A DNA stretch of 64,000 nucleotides, taken from Roseiconus lacunae (lineage in GTDB: Bacteria; Planctomycetota; Planctomycetia; Pirellulales; Pirellulaceae). Positions within the stretch are counted from its first letter, which is position 1. Each line of letters begins with the position of its first letter. Under the pieces are notes generated by a model. That model had not been told where the DNA came from. It did no database searches and worked only from the letters and a program-made list of their open reading frames with translations. Made by a program: the position numbers and the translations under genes. Below are positions 1 through 8,945 of the stretch, piece by piece. The stretch spans positions 39,731 to 103,730 of the forward strand of contig NZ_VSZO01000003.1 in NCBI RefSeq assembly GCF_008312935.1, given 5' to 3'.

Positions 1-1038
1 GATGCACGTCGCTTCGTACTGCGTTTTGGAAACGTCCTTAAAGGATTCATGCGGATTGTGGCACGTCGAGCAGGTGAAGTCCCCGTCTGATTTCAAATAG
101 CAAGCACTGCGCAGCAAACCGACTGGTTGAAAGCGTACAAGTTCATCGGGGTAGTCTCGAAGTTTTTTTCGTGAGATTGTCAGCGGCAAGCGATGGCAGT
201 CACCGCATAGTTGAATTTCCGCTTCGACGTCCCAATCTGATTTGCCCACCGAGAATTTAGGTGGATTTGGCGACAGGCGTGCTTGTCTAACGTGCTCACT
301 TGCCGGCCCATGACATTTCTCGCAGTTCACGTTGCCGACTAAATTCGTAATCGATTGATCTTCGATGGTGCCTTGGGTTGTGTGACAGTAAACGCATTTC
401 TCCATCACGATCCCTTCGTGCTTGAGTCCGAAGAATTCGGCGGGGATGCGTGGCGAACCGGGATCTTCTTGAGGCGTTGGGCCGAGGGCTCCGGTGGCTT
501 TAAACCAGGACGCGCGATGCTCGATGGCAATGGTACCACCCTTCGTATCGGGAATCAGCGAGATCAGCGTGACCGCACCTTTGGGTGAACCGAGTGCATA
601 GTCCAATCGAAACGGACGGTCACCGAATTTCTTTGGGATGGTGACGTACAGTCCCGATTCGTCGCGGTGGTAATGATAGGTGCCGTATGGTTCGCCGGCG
701 TCGTAGGTTTGCCCGTCGAAGAGTTCTGCGATTGCCGGATCGTTTGCCAGCGAGAATGTCGAGTGATGTCCATGCCGGGCATGTAATTGATAGTTTGTCG
801 CATGGCATTCACGACAGGCATCGCGGCCCACGTAAGTTGGCTCGCCGTAGTTCGCGGCGGCAGCGTTCGCGGCGGCAGCGAGCTTGGGTTGGTCGTTTGT
901 CACCGGTAACGACTGGTCCGCTTGACTGCTTTTATCTGAAACGCTGATGCCGGTTAGTAGTCCACCCGCGACCACGATCATGGTCAACAGGAATGCGATT
1001 GGCAGCAATGCAGTCGCGAGGTTTGCAAGCTGTTTCAA
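1..1038 (-). CDS. Multihaem c-type cytochrome (cytochrome c554-like), C-terminus outside window
   Basis: The minus frame is open from about 1227 to the window edge. It encodes a membrane-anchored electron-transfer protein with at least five CxxCH haem sites in order: CRECH, CVYCH, CEKCH, CGDCH and CSTCH. A further Cys lies at the edge, probably the start of a sixth site. I chose the TTG at 1038 because it gives MKQLANLATALLPIAFLL, a good signal anchor; the ATG at 981 would start inside the hydrophobic stretch. Ala-rich linker follows, then the haem domain. In planctomycetes such proteins often sit next to TPR/FG-GAP proteins like the one at 2701-5742. Function is inferred from haem motifs only; the redox partner is unknown. 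The 3' end lies beyond base 1. Confidence 0.85.
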   Translation of the reverse strand, partial: MKQLANLATALLPIAFLLTMIVVAGGLLTGISVSDKSSQADQSLPVTNDQPKLAAAANAAAANYGEPTYVGRDACRECHATNYQLHARHGHHSTFSLANDPAIAELFDGQTYDAGEPYGTYHYHRDESGLYVTIPKKFGDRPFRLDYALGSPKGAVTLISLIPDTKGGTIAIEHRASWFKATGALGPTPQEDPGSPRIPAEFFGLKHEGIVMEKCVYCHTTQGTIEDQSITNLVGNVNCEKCHGPASEHVRQARLSPNPPKFSVGKSDWDVEAEIQLCGDCHRLPLTISRKKLRDYPDELVRFQPVGLLRSACYLKSDGDFTCSTCHNPHESFKDVSKTQYEATCI

Positions 1039-1194
1039 TGAAATGATCGGGAAGCACGAGGACGAGAGCCGAAGGGCACGATCATCGATAATTTTATTCG
1101 ACGTCGCCAAGATCCTCTTTATCTTAACGAAAAGGTCGATGTACGCGGACCGAATGTCACTTGAATCGCTGTTTGTGTGAGAGCAATGGACCAC

Positions 1195-1227
1195 AAAAAA
1201 ACCTCGCTCACGAATCATGAGCGAGGT
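1195..1227 (-). terminator. Rho-independent terminator of the DUF1559 gene
   Basis: On the minus strand ACCTCGCTCA pairs with TGAGCGAGGT around a 7-nt loop, followed by a run of seven T. It lies 34 bases past the DUF1559 stop. Confidence 0.85.
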
Positions 1228-1260
1228 TTACTAGAGGATCATAACAGAGCGGGAAGAAAC

Positions 1261-2544
1261 TTACTGGTTCAGTTGTTCTTCGATCACTTCTTTCGCACCA
1301 CGGCTACCGAGCGCTCCCCACAAGCCGTAGGGGCTCTTCTTGCCGGGACGGTTGGGGACGTCGGTCGGTGCAACATAGCGCGCACCGATTGTTGGGGCAC
1401 GTTGGTCACCGGCTTCGATCGAATCGGTGATGAATGTGACCGCACCGTCACCCATCAGGATGTGGACCCCACCTTGGTGGCGACTACTCGGCGGGCAAGT
1501 CCCGACGTTGTCGTACCAGTGTGCTTCACACATTTCGGCATTTGGCGGACGAATGGTGTGCATCCCGGTCATGGTCATTGCTGCCCACGCCCAGTTCATA
1601 CCGCGTCCGTTAGCACCGTCCATGAAACGGGTCGGTTCGGTACATCCGGTCGAACCGGTGTCGCACCAGAACGACGGCGATTCGGGATCGATCCAGTTGT
1701 TGTCGACGCACAGCATCGGCTGTTGCTCGATTTCCCAGCTAGTCGTGACGGCGGCAAGCGCGCTTCGTTTGTCGCGATCGCCCAGGTCGGTGATGATTTC
1801 GCCACCGGCGACGGTGTTAGAAAGACCGTCCAAAATGTCACGGAACTTCGTCGATTTCTTACGCGAGAAGAAACCTCGGTCGGTTGCTTGGAACCAGACG
1901 GCGCGCCAATTGTCACCGGGGGTCAAGTTACCGTTCTTGGGACCGTGATCCCAGACTTGCGTCCACGAATCACCCAGGCAAACGGCGTAATTGGTACGTC
2001 CACCAGCAGGGGCGCCCGTGCCAGGGTCGCTGGGGCAACGAAGCGTTGGGATTTCCGTCGACCATGGGATGAAGCGACGCGACTCGCCGCCTTCCCGGTC
2101 AAGACGGGGGTTAGGGCCCATCGAAGTCCAACTGCCAAGCGTGCCGGCGGCACGCGGAAGCGGTTGATCGTTCAGTGTCTTTGTCCCCGGCGAAACGATC
2201 GAATCCCAAAGGCCTTGTTGCTCCAAAAACGGCATCATCCCAACGAACGCACTGAGCTCTTCGTTGTTGGTGGTCGTCGAACCTTCCCACCAGTTGGTGT
2301 TGCCGTCCAAAATCCCAAGCCCCGTTCCGCCGTTCTGACGAGGGAGCTCTTTGTACGCAGAGTGGTAGTTGTGCATTGCCAAACCAATCTGCTTGAAGTT
2401 GTTACTACAACTCATTCGACGTGCAGCTTCGCGAGCTGCTTGAACCGCCGGCAGGAGAAGTCCTACCAGGATCCCAATAATTGCGATGACGACAAGTAAT
2501 TCCACCAAGGTGAAACCACTAGCCAATTTCCTTCCTCGATGCAT
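1261..2544 (-). CDS. DUF1559 family protein with type IV pilin-like N-terminal methylation motif
   Basis: 427 aa. The N-terminus has a short basic leader, then [20 protein letters not shown], the prepilin cleavage and hydrophobic helix signature. [17 protein letters not shown] follows, the standard start of DUF1559 (SBP_bac_10-like) proteins, which are hugely expanded in planctomycetes. The C-terminal part contains [14 protein letters not shown], the usual conserved block of the family. It is probably exported as a pseudopilin-like surface or periplasmic protein; its biological role is not known. Single-gene unit: ATG start at 2544, its own terminator at 1195-1227, divergent from the gene at 2701. 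Confidence 0.93.
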   Translation of the reverse strand: MHRGRKLASGFTLVELLVVIAIIGILVGLLLPAVQAAREAARRMSCSNNFKQIGLAMHNYHSAYKELPRQNGGTGLGILDGNTNWWEGSTTTNNEELSAFVGMMPFLEQQGLWDSIVSPGTKTLNDQPLPRAAGTLGSWTSMGPNPRLDREGGESRRFIPWSTEIPTLRCPSDPGTGAPAGGRTNYAVCLGDSWTQVWDHGPKNGNLTPGDNWRAVWFQATDRGFFSRKKSTKFRDILDGLSNTVAGGEIITDLGDRDKRSALAAVTTSWEIEQQPMLCVDNNWIDPESPSFWCDTGSTGCTEPTRFMDGANGRGMNWAWAAMTMTGMHTIRPPNAEMCEAHWYDNVGTCPPSSRHQGGVHILMGDGAVTFITDSIEAGDQRAPTIGARYVAPTDVPNRPGKKSPYGLWGALGSRGAKEVIEEQLNQ

Positions 2545-2700
2545 CTACAATCTCCCGGAAATTAAGTAAAGAAATGAAACCATCACGCGAGACAGCGTGG
2601 TTCCGAAACCGTAAGATAGCGCACAAGCCATTAATATAGGCATACGGGGGTTGGATCATGCGTAAACCACTTGCAAATTCACGAAAAAGGTGAGTTTTTT

Positions 2701-5700
2701 GTGAAAAAGACAAGAACAAGTTCTGTGGAGGGGTGTTGGCTTGGTTCTTCTTGGCGGTTGGTTGCGTGCGTGTGTTGGGCGATCGTCATCCCACTCGGAT
2801 TTTGCCGGTGTGATCGAACGACGAATAATTTCTCTTCGCCCGCTGAGCAGACACAACATCAAGTCGTTGAGGCCGATAAATCGGCCGCCGATCGAATGCG
2901 TGAAGCGGTCGCTCGCCGTGATTGGGAAGATGCCGAACTGGCGTCTCGGCAAGCATTAATTGAGGAACCTGGCGACCCGGATTTGATCACCCTCGCTGCC
3001 GGCATCGCGGCTTTTCAAGATCGAAAACGCGAAGCGGCGAAAATGTTGGTCGAGGCCGCCGAGGTCGCCGAGTACCAGCCGTTAGAGCGAATTGATTCGG
3101 CGGTACGCGGCCTGATGGATGTGGGAGAAATCTATGCCGCGATCGAGCTGTTGGAAACCTCGCTAAAGCAATTTCCCGAACGCGATGCCCAACGCCAAGT
3201 CTTGGTCGGGTTTTACAACGAGGTGCAACGTGGTGAGATGGTGCCACCGCATTTGTGGCAGTTGATCAAGCGTCGGCATTTCAGTTTGCCGCTCTTGCTC
3301 ACCACAACGGAACGGTCCTCACGTCGACTTTCTGATTCATCATCGCAGCGCCTGCTGGAGCGGAACCCCCACGATCATCGTGTTCGATTGTCCGAAGCGT
3401 TTCTTTCGCTCTATCGTCGGGACTTTGTTTCAGCCGCGGGGACGTTGCAACAAATTTTGGAACATCATCCAGACTTTGCCCCGGCGTACGCGATGTATGG
3501 ACAGGCGTTGTCGGGGATGTTGCGATTCGACGAATTCGATCAATGGGTCAGCAACGCCCCTGTCGGCGTGAGAAACTATGCGGACTACTGGTTGACTATC
3601 GGTGACTTTCTCGCCAATCAGAGACAACTTGATCAAGCAACGCGGGCGTATTGGGAAGCCTGTCAGCGCGATCCGGCTCGAGGTCTGGCCTGGGACCGCC
3701 TTCGGTTGTCAGCGATGCAACTGAAGGAATCAGAATCCGAAAACGCCGATTTAGTTACAGACACCGCTCTCGCCGCCATCGAAGCTCATGCGAAAGGATT
3801 GATCGTCGTCCGTGATGCGTTCAATGACTTCTGCGGAAATTCTAAGGACAGTCAACGTGCGGCGACGAAGGTAGCGCGGGGCTTGTTAGACGTCGGGCGG
3901 ACCTGGGAGGCTGAGGCTTGGTCGGCGCTGGCACTGAATTTCAAGAACGAACCATCCCCAGACCTTTCTGGTTTGCGTGAACAGATCATTGCCACATTGC
4001 GGCGAGATGCGAGTTGGGTTTCGAAGTCGACTCCCGGACTCCAGGTCGACTTTTCGTTCTTGCCCGAGCCGGAGCTTGGGCAGCTTCGGTTTGCATCTTC
4101 TGACATGCTGGTCCCTGAACTGCTCAGCCATGACCACATTCGTTTGCGATCATCTGGAAACGACTGGGGACTACAATCGATCGGGGTCGGTAATGACCCA
4201 AGCGATCCCAAACTCGCACCGCTGATACGATCGACCGGGGCCGGAGGTGGGATGCTGGACTATGACCTCGACGGTTTCGCCGACCTGATCGTCGTCAACG
4301 CCGGTGGGACAATGTTGCAAGCGGACTCGATGCCCAACCAATTGCTCCGCAACGACGGTCGCCAGTTCTATGATGTCAGTGATCAAGCGGCGGTCGCCGA
4401 CCGGCGTTTTGGCCAGGGCGTTTCGGTCGGTGATTTTAACGAGGACGGGTTTCCTGATCTGTTCATCGCGAATCTTGGGGTGAATCAATTGCTGCGCAAC
4501 AATGGCGATGGTTCGTTCACCGACTGTAGTTCGCTGATCGCCGATTCGGTCGCCGCCCAATGGTCGACTTCGGCCGCCTTTGCGGACTTAAACCGAGATG
4601 GTCTCGCCGACCTTTTCGTGGCACAGTATTGCCAGGCAGTCGATAGTTTAAAGGATGCTTGCCCTAACAAGGCGGGAGAACCGGGGCCATGCCACCCCAT
4701 GGTTTTTGCCGGCGATGTTGACCAAGTTTACGAGAGTCTCGGATCGGGCGAGTTTGAAAATGTCTCTCAGCGATGGTTCGCCGATCAGGTCCCGGGACGT
4801 GGTCTGGGAGTTTTGGCAGGTCGGTTGGACAAACGTCAAATGGGCGTGTTTGTTGCCAATGATATGACGCGCAATGCCTATTACATCGCCCCGGCGGCTT
4901 CAGAAACCAAGCTTGAAGACCGGGCAACGGCAAGCGGGATCGCTGTCGACGGTCAATCTCTGGCGCAAGCGTCGATGGGGATCGCCGCGAGTGATTTCGA
5001 TCATGACGGAGATCTCGATCTTTATGTCACGGGATTCGGCCGCGAGTACAACATCTTTTACGAACAGGTCGTGCCGGGCGTTTGGGAAGACGCGACCGCC
5101 AAGCTGGGCTTGGTCGAACCGACCTTGTCATGGGTTGGGTTCGGAACCCAGGCCATCGATCTGGACAACGACGGACTTGATGAACTGGTCGTAACCAACG
5201 GAAACATCGGACAATTCGCTGAACCTGGCGCTGACCGCTACGAACAACCCCTGCAGGTATTTCGCCGCGGAGAGCAGGGACGCTTCGAAGAACTTGAGGA
5301 TGATTCTTGGGGCGAATACTTCAAGCGGGATCATGTCGGTCGCGCGTTGTGGACTTCCGACGTCAATCGTGACGGACGCAACGATCTCTTTGTCACCGAG
5401 ACGCGATCCTCCATCGGTTTACTGATCAATGAAACCAAGACAGAGGGGCACGTGATTGCGTTTCAGGTGATCGGAACAAACTCCAGTCGCGACGCCGTCG
5501 GGACCGTGATCGAGTTCTACGTCAACGGGACGCCCCGAACGCTATGGCGTCTGGCGGGCGACGGATATTTATGCAGCAACGAGAAACAGCTGCTCTGCGG
5601 GCTCGGCTCGGCCGATCAGGTGACTGAGGTGAAGGTGACTTGGCCAGATGGTTCGATCGAAAGCTTGGGTCGCCTCGAAGCTGACCGGGCTTACCTGATC

Positions 5701-5742
5701 GTCGAGGGGCAACGCGAGGCATTCGAATCGTTTCAGTACTGA
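2701..5742 (+). CDS. TPR and FG-GAP/VCBS repeat protein with C-terminal ASPIC/UnbV domain (CRTAC1-like)
   Basis: 1013 aa from GTG 2701, chosen because AGGTGAG lies 7 nt upstream; a TTG at 2671 is also in frame. An N-terminal hydrophobic signal (about residues 12-36) ends in Cys-rich LGFCRC, so it may be lipid-anchored. Residues 50-430 are helical TPR-like repeats. From about 500 there are FG-GAP/VCBS repeats with calcium-binding-like motifs (DYDLDGFADL, DFNEDGFPDLF, DFDHDGDLDLY, DVNRDGRNDLF). The end (VTWPDGSIESLG) is typical of ASPIC/UnbV. It is probably an exported beta-propeller protein binding partners or polysaccharide at the cell surface. The cytochrome at 1-1038 nearby matches a common planctomycete pairing. 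Confidence 0.9.
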   Translation: MKKTRTSSVEGCWLGSSWRLVACVCWAIVIPLGFCRCDRTTNNFSSPAEQTQHQVVEADKSAADRMREAVARRDWEDAELASRQALIEEPGDPDLITLAAGIAAFQDRKREAAKMLVEAAEVAEYQPLERIDSAVRGLMDVGEIYAAIELLETSLKQFPERDAQRQVLVGFYNEVQRGEMVPPHLWQLIKRRHFSLPLLLTTTERSSRRLSDSSSQRLLERNPHDHRVRLSEAFLSLYRRDFVSAAGTLQQILEHHPDFAPAYAMYGQALSGMLRFDEFDQWVSNAPVGVRNYADYWLTIGDFLANQRQLDQATRAYWEACQRDPARGLAWDRLRLSAMQLKESESENADLVTDTALAAIEAHAKGLIVVRDAFNDFCGNSKDSQRAATKVARGLLDVGRTWEAEAWSALALNFKNEPSPDLSGLREQIIATLRRDASWVSKSTPGLQVDFSFLPEPELGQLRFASSDMLVPELLSHDHIRLRSSGNDWGLQSIGVGNDPSDPKLAPLIRSTGAGGGMLDYDLDGFADLIVVNAGGTMLQADSMPNQLLRNDGRQFYDVSDQAAVADRRFGQGVSVGDFNEDGFPDLFIANLGVNQLLRNNGDGSFTDCSSLIADSVAAQWSTSAAFADLNRDGLADLFVAQYCQAVDSLKDACPNKAGEPGPCHPMVFAGDVDQVYESLGSGEFENVSQRWFADQVPGRGLGVLAGRLDKRQMGVFVANDMTRNAYYIAPAASETKLEDRATASGIAVDGQSLAQASMGIAASDFDHDGDLDLYVTGFGREYNIFYEQVVPGVWEDATAKLGLVEPTLSWVGFGTQAIDLDNDGLDELVVTNGNIGQFAEPGADRYEQPLQVFRRGEQGRFEELEDDSWGEYFKRDHVGRALWTSDVNRDGRNDLFVTETRSSIGLLINETKTEGHVIAFQVIGTNSSRDAVGTVIEFYVNGTPRTLWRLAGDGYLCSNEKQLLCGLGSADQVTEVKVTWPDGSIESLGRLEADRAYLIVEGQREAFESFQY

Positions 5743-5771
5743 GGCTGTTAGCCGATAGAGGATCAGGACCG

Positions 5772-6221
5772 ATGAATCTGTTGCAACTATTGGGACTCGC
5801 GCGTTTACCCGCCGAAGCGGATCAGTTGATCCCTCCACAAGATCGGAGCATTGTTTATGAGCATCTCTGGTGCTCGATCACGTTGGTCAACTTTAGCTCG
5901 CCCAATCGTGTTTGTCGTTGGAAACGCCAATGGTTCGCCGGTTCGTTTGCGATCTCTCAAGATCGGCTGATCGCGTTTCGTGGCTGGCGCCGGATGATCA
6001 ATCTTTCTTTCGATGATCCGAGGTTTCGCGAGGTGATGTTTTCGCTTGATCGTCAGACACTCATCATCGAACACGACGCCAGTTTATTCCGCGACGACTG
6101 GTCAGGTTCGATCGAATACCGGTTTCGAATTCCCGATGTGTTACCGGTTGTTGAGCAGCTTGAGCGAGTCACCGTTGTCGCGCAATCAACGATGGGAGTT
6201 GATTTCTCCGAGGGCTCGTAG
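5772..6221 (+). CDS. Hypothetical protein, 149 aa
   Basis: Begins at ATG 5772, 30 bases after the TPR/FG-GAP gene, so it is probably co-transcribed. The sequence is a soluble alpha/beta type with many Trp, Arg and Phe (CRWKRQWFAGSFAIS, RLIAFRGWRRMINL) and no signal or membrane segment. The strand pattern recalls small PH-like barrels but I cannot assign a family. Codon use matches neighbouring host genes. Confidence 0.65.
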   Translation: MNLLQLLGLARLPAEADQLIPPQDRSIVYEHLWCSITLVNFSSPNRVCRWKRQWFAGSFAISQDRLIAFRGWRRMINLSFDDPRFREVMFSLDRQTLIIEHDASLFRDDWSGSIEYRFRIPDVLPVVEQLERVTVVAQSTMGVDFSEGS

Positions 6222-6415
6222 CGTCTTCTCGTCGAACCGACTTTATCCGATCTTGCATCATGTTCGGTCAGCTATCTCGACTGGGTACGTTGGAATCAGC
6301 TGAGGTTATCTTCCGCAACGATATACCGCCAAGACGCGACGTAGAAAGTCCAGAAGAAGGTGGCCGAGCGTGCCGCTTGACCGGATGATTCCCAACGTTG
6401 TCCCCGAGAGTTCCT

Positions 6416-7156
6416 ATGCGTTTACCAGTCATTCGCGGCATTATCGATCGTCGCATTCTCGCAAACTATCGTGTTGATCCCGACTGTATGGCAAGTGCGT
6501 TGCCGCCACCTTTCCGCCCGCAATTGTTCGGCGGCCACGCTATTGGCGGCATCTGCCTTATCAGATTGAAGCGGATACGGCCGAAACTGTTGCCGTTCCC
6601 CTGGGGCATTGGATCCGAGAACGCGGCGCACAGAATTGCGGTGGAGTGGGAGTCGAACGGGCAGACGATGAGCGGTGTCTACATTCCTCGGAGGGATACC
6701 GATTCAATGCTCAACGCGATCGCCGGTGGTAAGATCTTTCCCGGGGTGCATCACCATGCAACGTTCAACGTGTTGGAAAATGGTGAGCATTACTCTGTCA
6801 CGATGACAGCTGACGATGGCAATGCGGCGGTCCATGTTTCCGGCACGGTCGCTCCCACTATCTCTGATTCATCAGTTTTCAACTCGATCAAATCCGCTTC
6901 TGATTTTTTTGAACGAGGATCACTCGGGTATTCGGATACAAACACCTATGGAAGGTTCGATGGTCTGGAGTTGAAATGCGAAAATTGGCACGTCGAATCT
7001 TTGAACGTCGACAAGATTCATTCCAGCTATTTTGAGGACGAATCACGTTTCCCCCACGGTTCGGTCAAATTCGACTGTGCCTTATTAATGCGAAACGTTG
7101 CTCATCAATGGCATGGCCGTCCCGATCTATGTTGTGGACGAGCAGTGGGGGCATAG
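6416..7156 (+). CDS. DUF2071 (YqjF-like) protein
   Basis: 246 aa from ATG 6416 (an in-frame TTG lies at 6398). The N-terminal half follows the DUF2071 pattern: LPPPFRPQLFGGHAIGGICL, a short Arg-rich strand, then IAVEW and SGVYIPRRDTDS. DUF2071 proteins are predicted single-domain beta-barrel proteins of unknown biochemical role. The C-terminus (HQWHGRPDLCCGRAVGA) overlaps the minus-strand ORF at 7065-7352 tail to tail. Confidence 0.8.
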   Translation: MRLPVIRGIIDRRILANYRVDPDCMASALPPPFRPQLFGGHAIGGICLIRLKRIRPKLLPFPWGIGSENAAHRIAVEWESNGQTMSGVYIPRRDTDSMLNAIAGGKIFPGVHHHATFNVLENGEHYSVTMTADDGNAAVHVSGTVAPTISDSSVFNSIKSASDFFERGSLGYSDTNTYGRFDGLELKCENWHVESLNVDKIHSSYFEDESRFPHGSVKFDCALLMRNVAHQWHGRPDLCCGRAVGA

Positions 7157-7352
7157 AAACCATTCCACCCGAATCGAAAGATTGGGCGTTTTGCAAACGG
7201 TCAATCTGTGGACGTTGCCGTGCCGTTGATCGAACGCGAGGATTTGAACTCTGGACGATCAAACAGACGCCGATGACAAGACCGGCGACGCCTAGGAGGT
7301 AGCCGACAAATTGATTTCGACGGCGATGATCGATGATGGTGTTTGATGACAT
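7065..7352 (-). CDS. Small single-pass membrane protein, hypothetical
   Basis: 95 aa from ATG 7352. Residues about 14-35 (FVGYLLGVAGLVIGVCLIV) form a clear membrane helix after a basic N-terminus, and a polar tail follows. It overlaps the DUF2071 3' end by 92 bases in convergent orientation, which lowers confidence. No family recognised. Confidence 0.4.
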   Translation of the reverse strand: MSSNTIIDHRRRNQFVGYLLGVAGLVIGVCLIVQSSNPRVRSTARQRPQIDRLQNAQSFDSGGMVSMPPLLVHNIDRDGHAIDEQRFALIRHSRI

Positions 7353-7526
7353 GGGATTGCCAAGGTACCGGATCCAAAGCGCCGGAAGCAAGCTTCGCTA
7401 ACGAAACGAATTCCAAACGACGTCTAGCAAAACGACCACCAAACCGCACGGCCGCCGAGCTGCAAGATCTTAAAGTAGAAATCAAAGTGGCCGCGTCAAA
7501 ATTCGCGCGGCCACCGCTTGGATACG

Positions 7527-7560
7527 AAAAAACGCCAACGGGACTTGGTCCCATTGGCGT
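7527..7560 (-). terminator. Terminator stranded from tRNA-Leu by prophage integration
   Basis: Minus strand: ACGCCAATGGGAC pairs with GTCCCGTTGGCGT (one mismatch, 3-nt loop), then six T. It lies 45-78 bases downstream of the left att copy in the tRNA's reading direction, so before integration it would have directly followed the tRNA-Leu 3' end now at 50686. Confidence 0.75.
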
Positions 7561-7604
7561 GTCGTTTAGCATTTTCGTCCCGTAAATAACGGGCTCTTGG
7601 TTAG

Positions 7605-7666
7605 TGCGGCCGAGAGGACTCGAACCTCCACGGGATTAACTCCCACTAGGCCCTCAACCTAGCGCG
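7605..7666 (-). other. attL: displaced 3' fragment of tRNA-Leu(GAG)
   Basis: 62 bases identical to 50686-50747. Identity stops abruptly at 7667, where the rest of the tRNA (anticodon 5' arm, D arm, acceptor 5' strand) is missing, so this copy cannot fold as a tRNA. Confidence 0.95.
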
Positions 7667-7800
7667 ACAACATGGCACGCAACGGTGCAGATCATGGCGA
7701 TGTAGCTCTAAAAAGGCGTGCAGCGGCGGATAAGCCCTCACACGCATTCATTACGTGACCTAAAACTCAAGGAGGGTAATCAAACCGCGAGGGGGACTAG

Positions 7801-8709
7801 ATGACACTGGCCGAATTGATCGAAGACTATGATCTGCAGCACGAGGTTTCTGCGGATTACATCTACCAGCTCACTTATGCGGCTCGACGGTTTGGCACAT
7901 ACCTTGGGCATGATGCGACGATCGACGATCTCGAAACGCGATCAGTGAATAGCTGGCTGAAAAGCGAACGCGACCAAGCATCAATCTCTGATCGGTCCCG
8001 CCAAAACGTCCGCACCTCGATCCTCACGCTTTGGAAGTTTTCACGGAGACCACTGAATCGCGACCAAATTCGATCAGTTGTGGTCACGCCCAGGAACCCA
8101 GAAGCTTGGCACTTTGACGAACTCAGTTCGGTAGCATCTGCAGCGGAAAAGTTGCCCGGAAGTCTTAGCAATGGCATCGAACGGTCGCTCTACATGACCA
8201 CTTGTTTGTGGTTTGCGTTCGAAACCGGATTGAGAAGGCGGGACATTTGGGATTTCGATATCTCGCGATTGGATGCAGAGGGAAACGCAGTGTTCACTCA
8301 GCACAAAACCAATCGAGTTCACATTGTTCGCGTCACCACGGAGACATTTGATTCGATGAAGAAGATTTCTCGGCAGCTGCAGGCATCGAGAGAACAGGAC
8401 GCGTCAAAACCATTAAAATGGCCGCAATGCGTTTCGCAGTTCTACTATTGGATGCGTGAATGCAGAGAAAAAGCTGGCGTCGACGCAGCTACTCGCAATC
8501 GTTCTTTGCAGCACATACGGCGAACGGGGGCGACGGCCGTAGAATCTGCAGGTGACCAAGGGTACAAGTACCTTGGGCATTCGAGAGACGGCCTGGCGCA
8601 ACGCAGCTATGTCGATGTGAGAAAGACAGCGCAAGCAGTGTCGCCGAGAGTCACACGACCAACCAAAAGCGAAACTCGAAATGATCAGTCAAGCGGATCA
8701 AACGGATGA
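7801..8709 (+). CDS. int: Tyrosine recombinase (prophage integrase)
   Basis: 302 aa. It should catalyse site-specific recombination between the two 62-bp att copies. An N-terminal SAM-like core-binding region (about 1-90) precedes the catalytic domain. Catalytic residues are Arg145 (TGLRRRDI), probable Lys169, the HxxR box H238-R241 (LQHIRRTG), His260 (YLGH) and Tyr270 (QRSYV). Start ATG 7801 has GAGGGGGA just upstream. It lies immediately inside attL, pointing inward, as expected for the element's own integrase. The gene is more A+T rich than the virion genes. A second, longer recombinase sits at 47185-48723. Confidence 0.93.
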   Translation: MTLAELIEDYDLQHEVSADYIYQLTYAARRFGTYLGHDATIDDLETRSVNSWLKSERDQASISDRSRQNVRTSILTLWKFSRRPLNRDQIRSVVVTPRNPEAWHFDELSSVASAAEKLPGSLSNGIERSLYMTTCLWFAFETGLRRRDIWDFDISRLDAEGNAVFTQHKTNRVHIVRVTTETFDSMKKISRQLQASREQDASKPLKWPQCVSQFYYWMRECREKAGVDAATRNRSLQHIRRTGATAVESAGDQGYKYLGHSRDGLAQRSYVDVRKTAQAVSPRVTRPTKSETRNDQSSGSNG

Positions 8710-8845
8710 TGCAGACGCGAGAAAGCAAGAGCAAGAACGCTGCATCAAGGTTATTGAAGACGAGATGGAGGGCTCACCAATCGACGTTCGCCGAGTTCTT
8801 GCCAGGATAGTCAACCGCATCAGAAAAGACGGGCCGGATATTTGA
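8681..8845 (+). CDS. Small acidic/basic ORF overlapping the integrase end
   Basis: 54 aa, ATG 8681 to TGA 8845, overlapping the last 29 bases of int. The N-terminal half is acidic (DQTDDADARKQEQE) and the C-terminal half is a basic amphipathic helix (DVRRVLARIVNRIRKD). Size, position and a basic helix would suit an excisionase or integrase partner, but there is no recognisable family motif; that role is only a guess. Confidence 0.45.
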   Translation: MISQADQTDDADARKQEQERCIKVIEDEMEGSPIDVRRVLARIVNRIRKDGPDI

Positions 8846-8945
8846 GAGCCAGGCGTATTGCGGGTCCTTCTCTGCGGAAAAAAAATTGCTCCCCCTGCGG
8901 GAACAAGAGGGGCGAGAGACAGACTTTCTTTCGCGATTGGTGGAG

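Noticed and set aside
1177..2499. 440-aa plus-strand ORF
   Set aside because: Antisense to the DUF1559 gene, whose pilin-like start and conserved blocks are clear.
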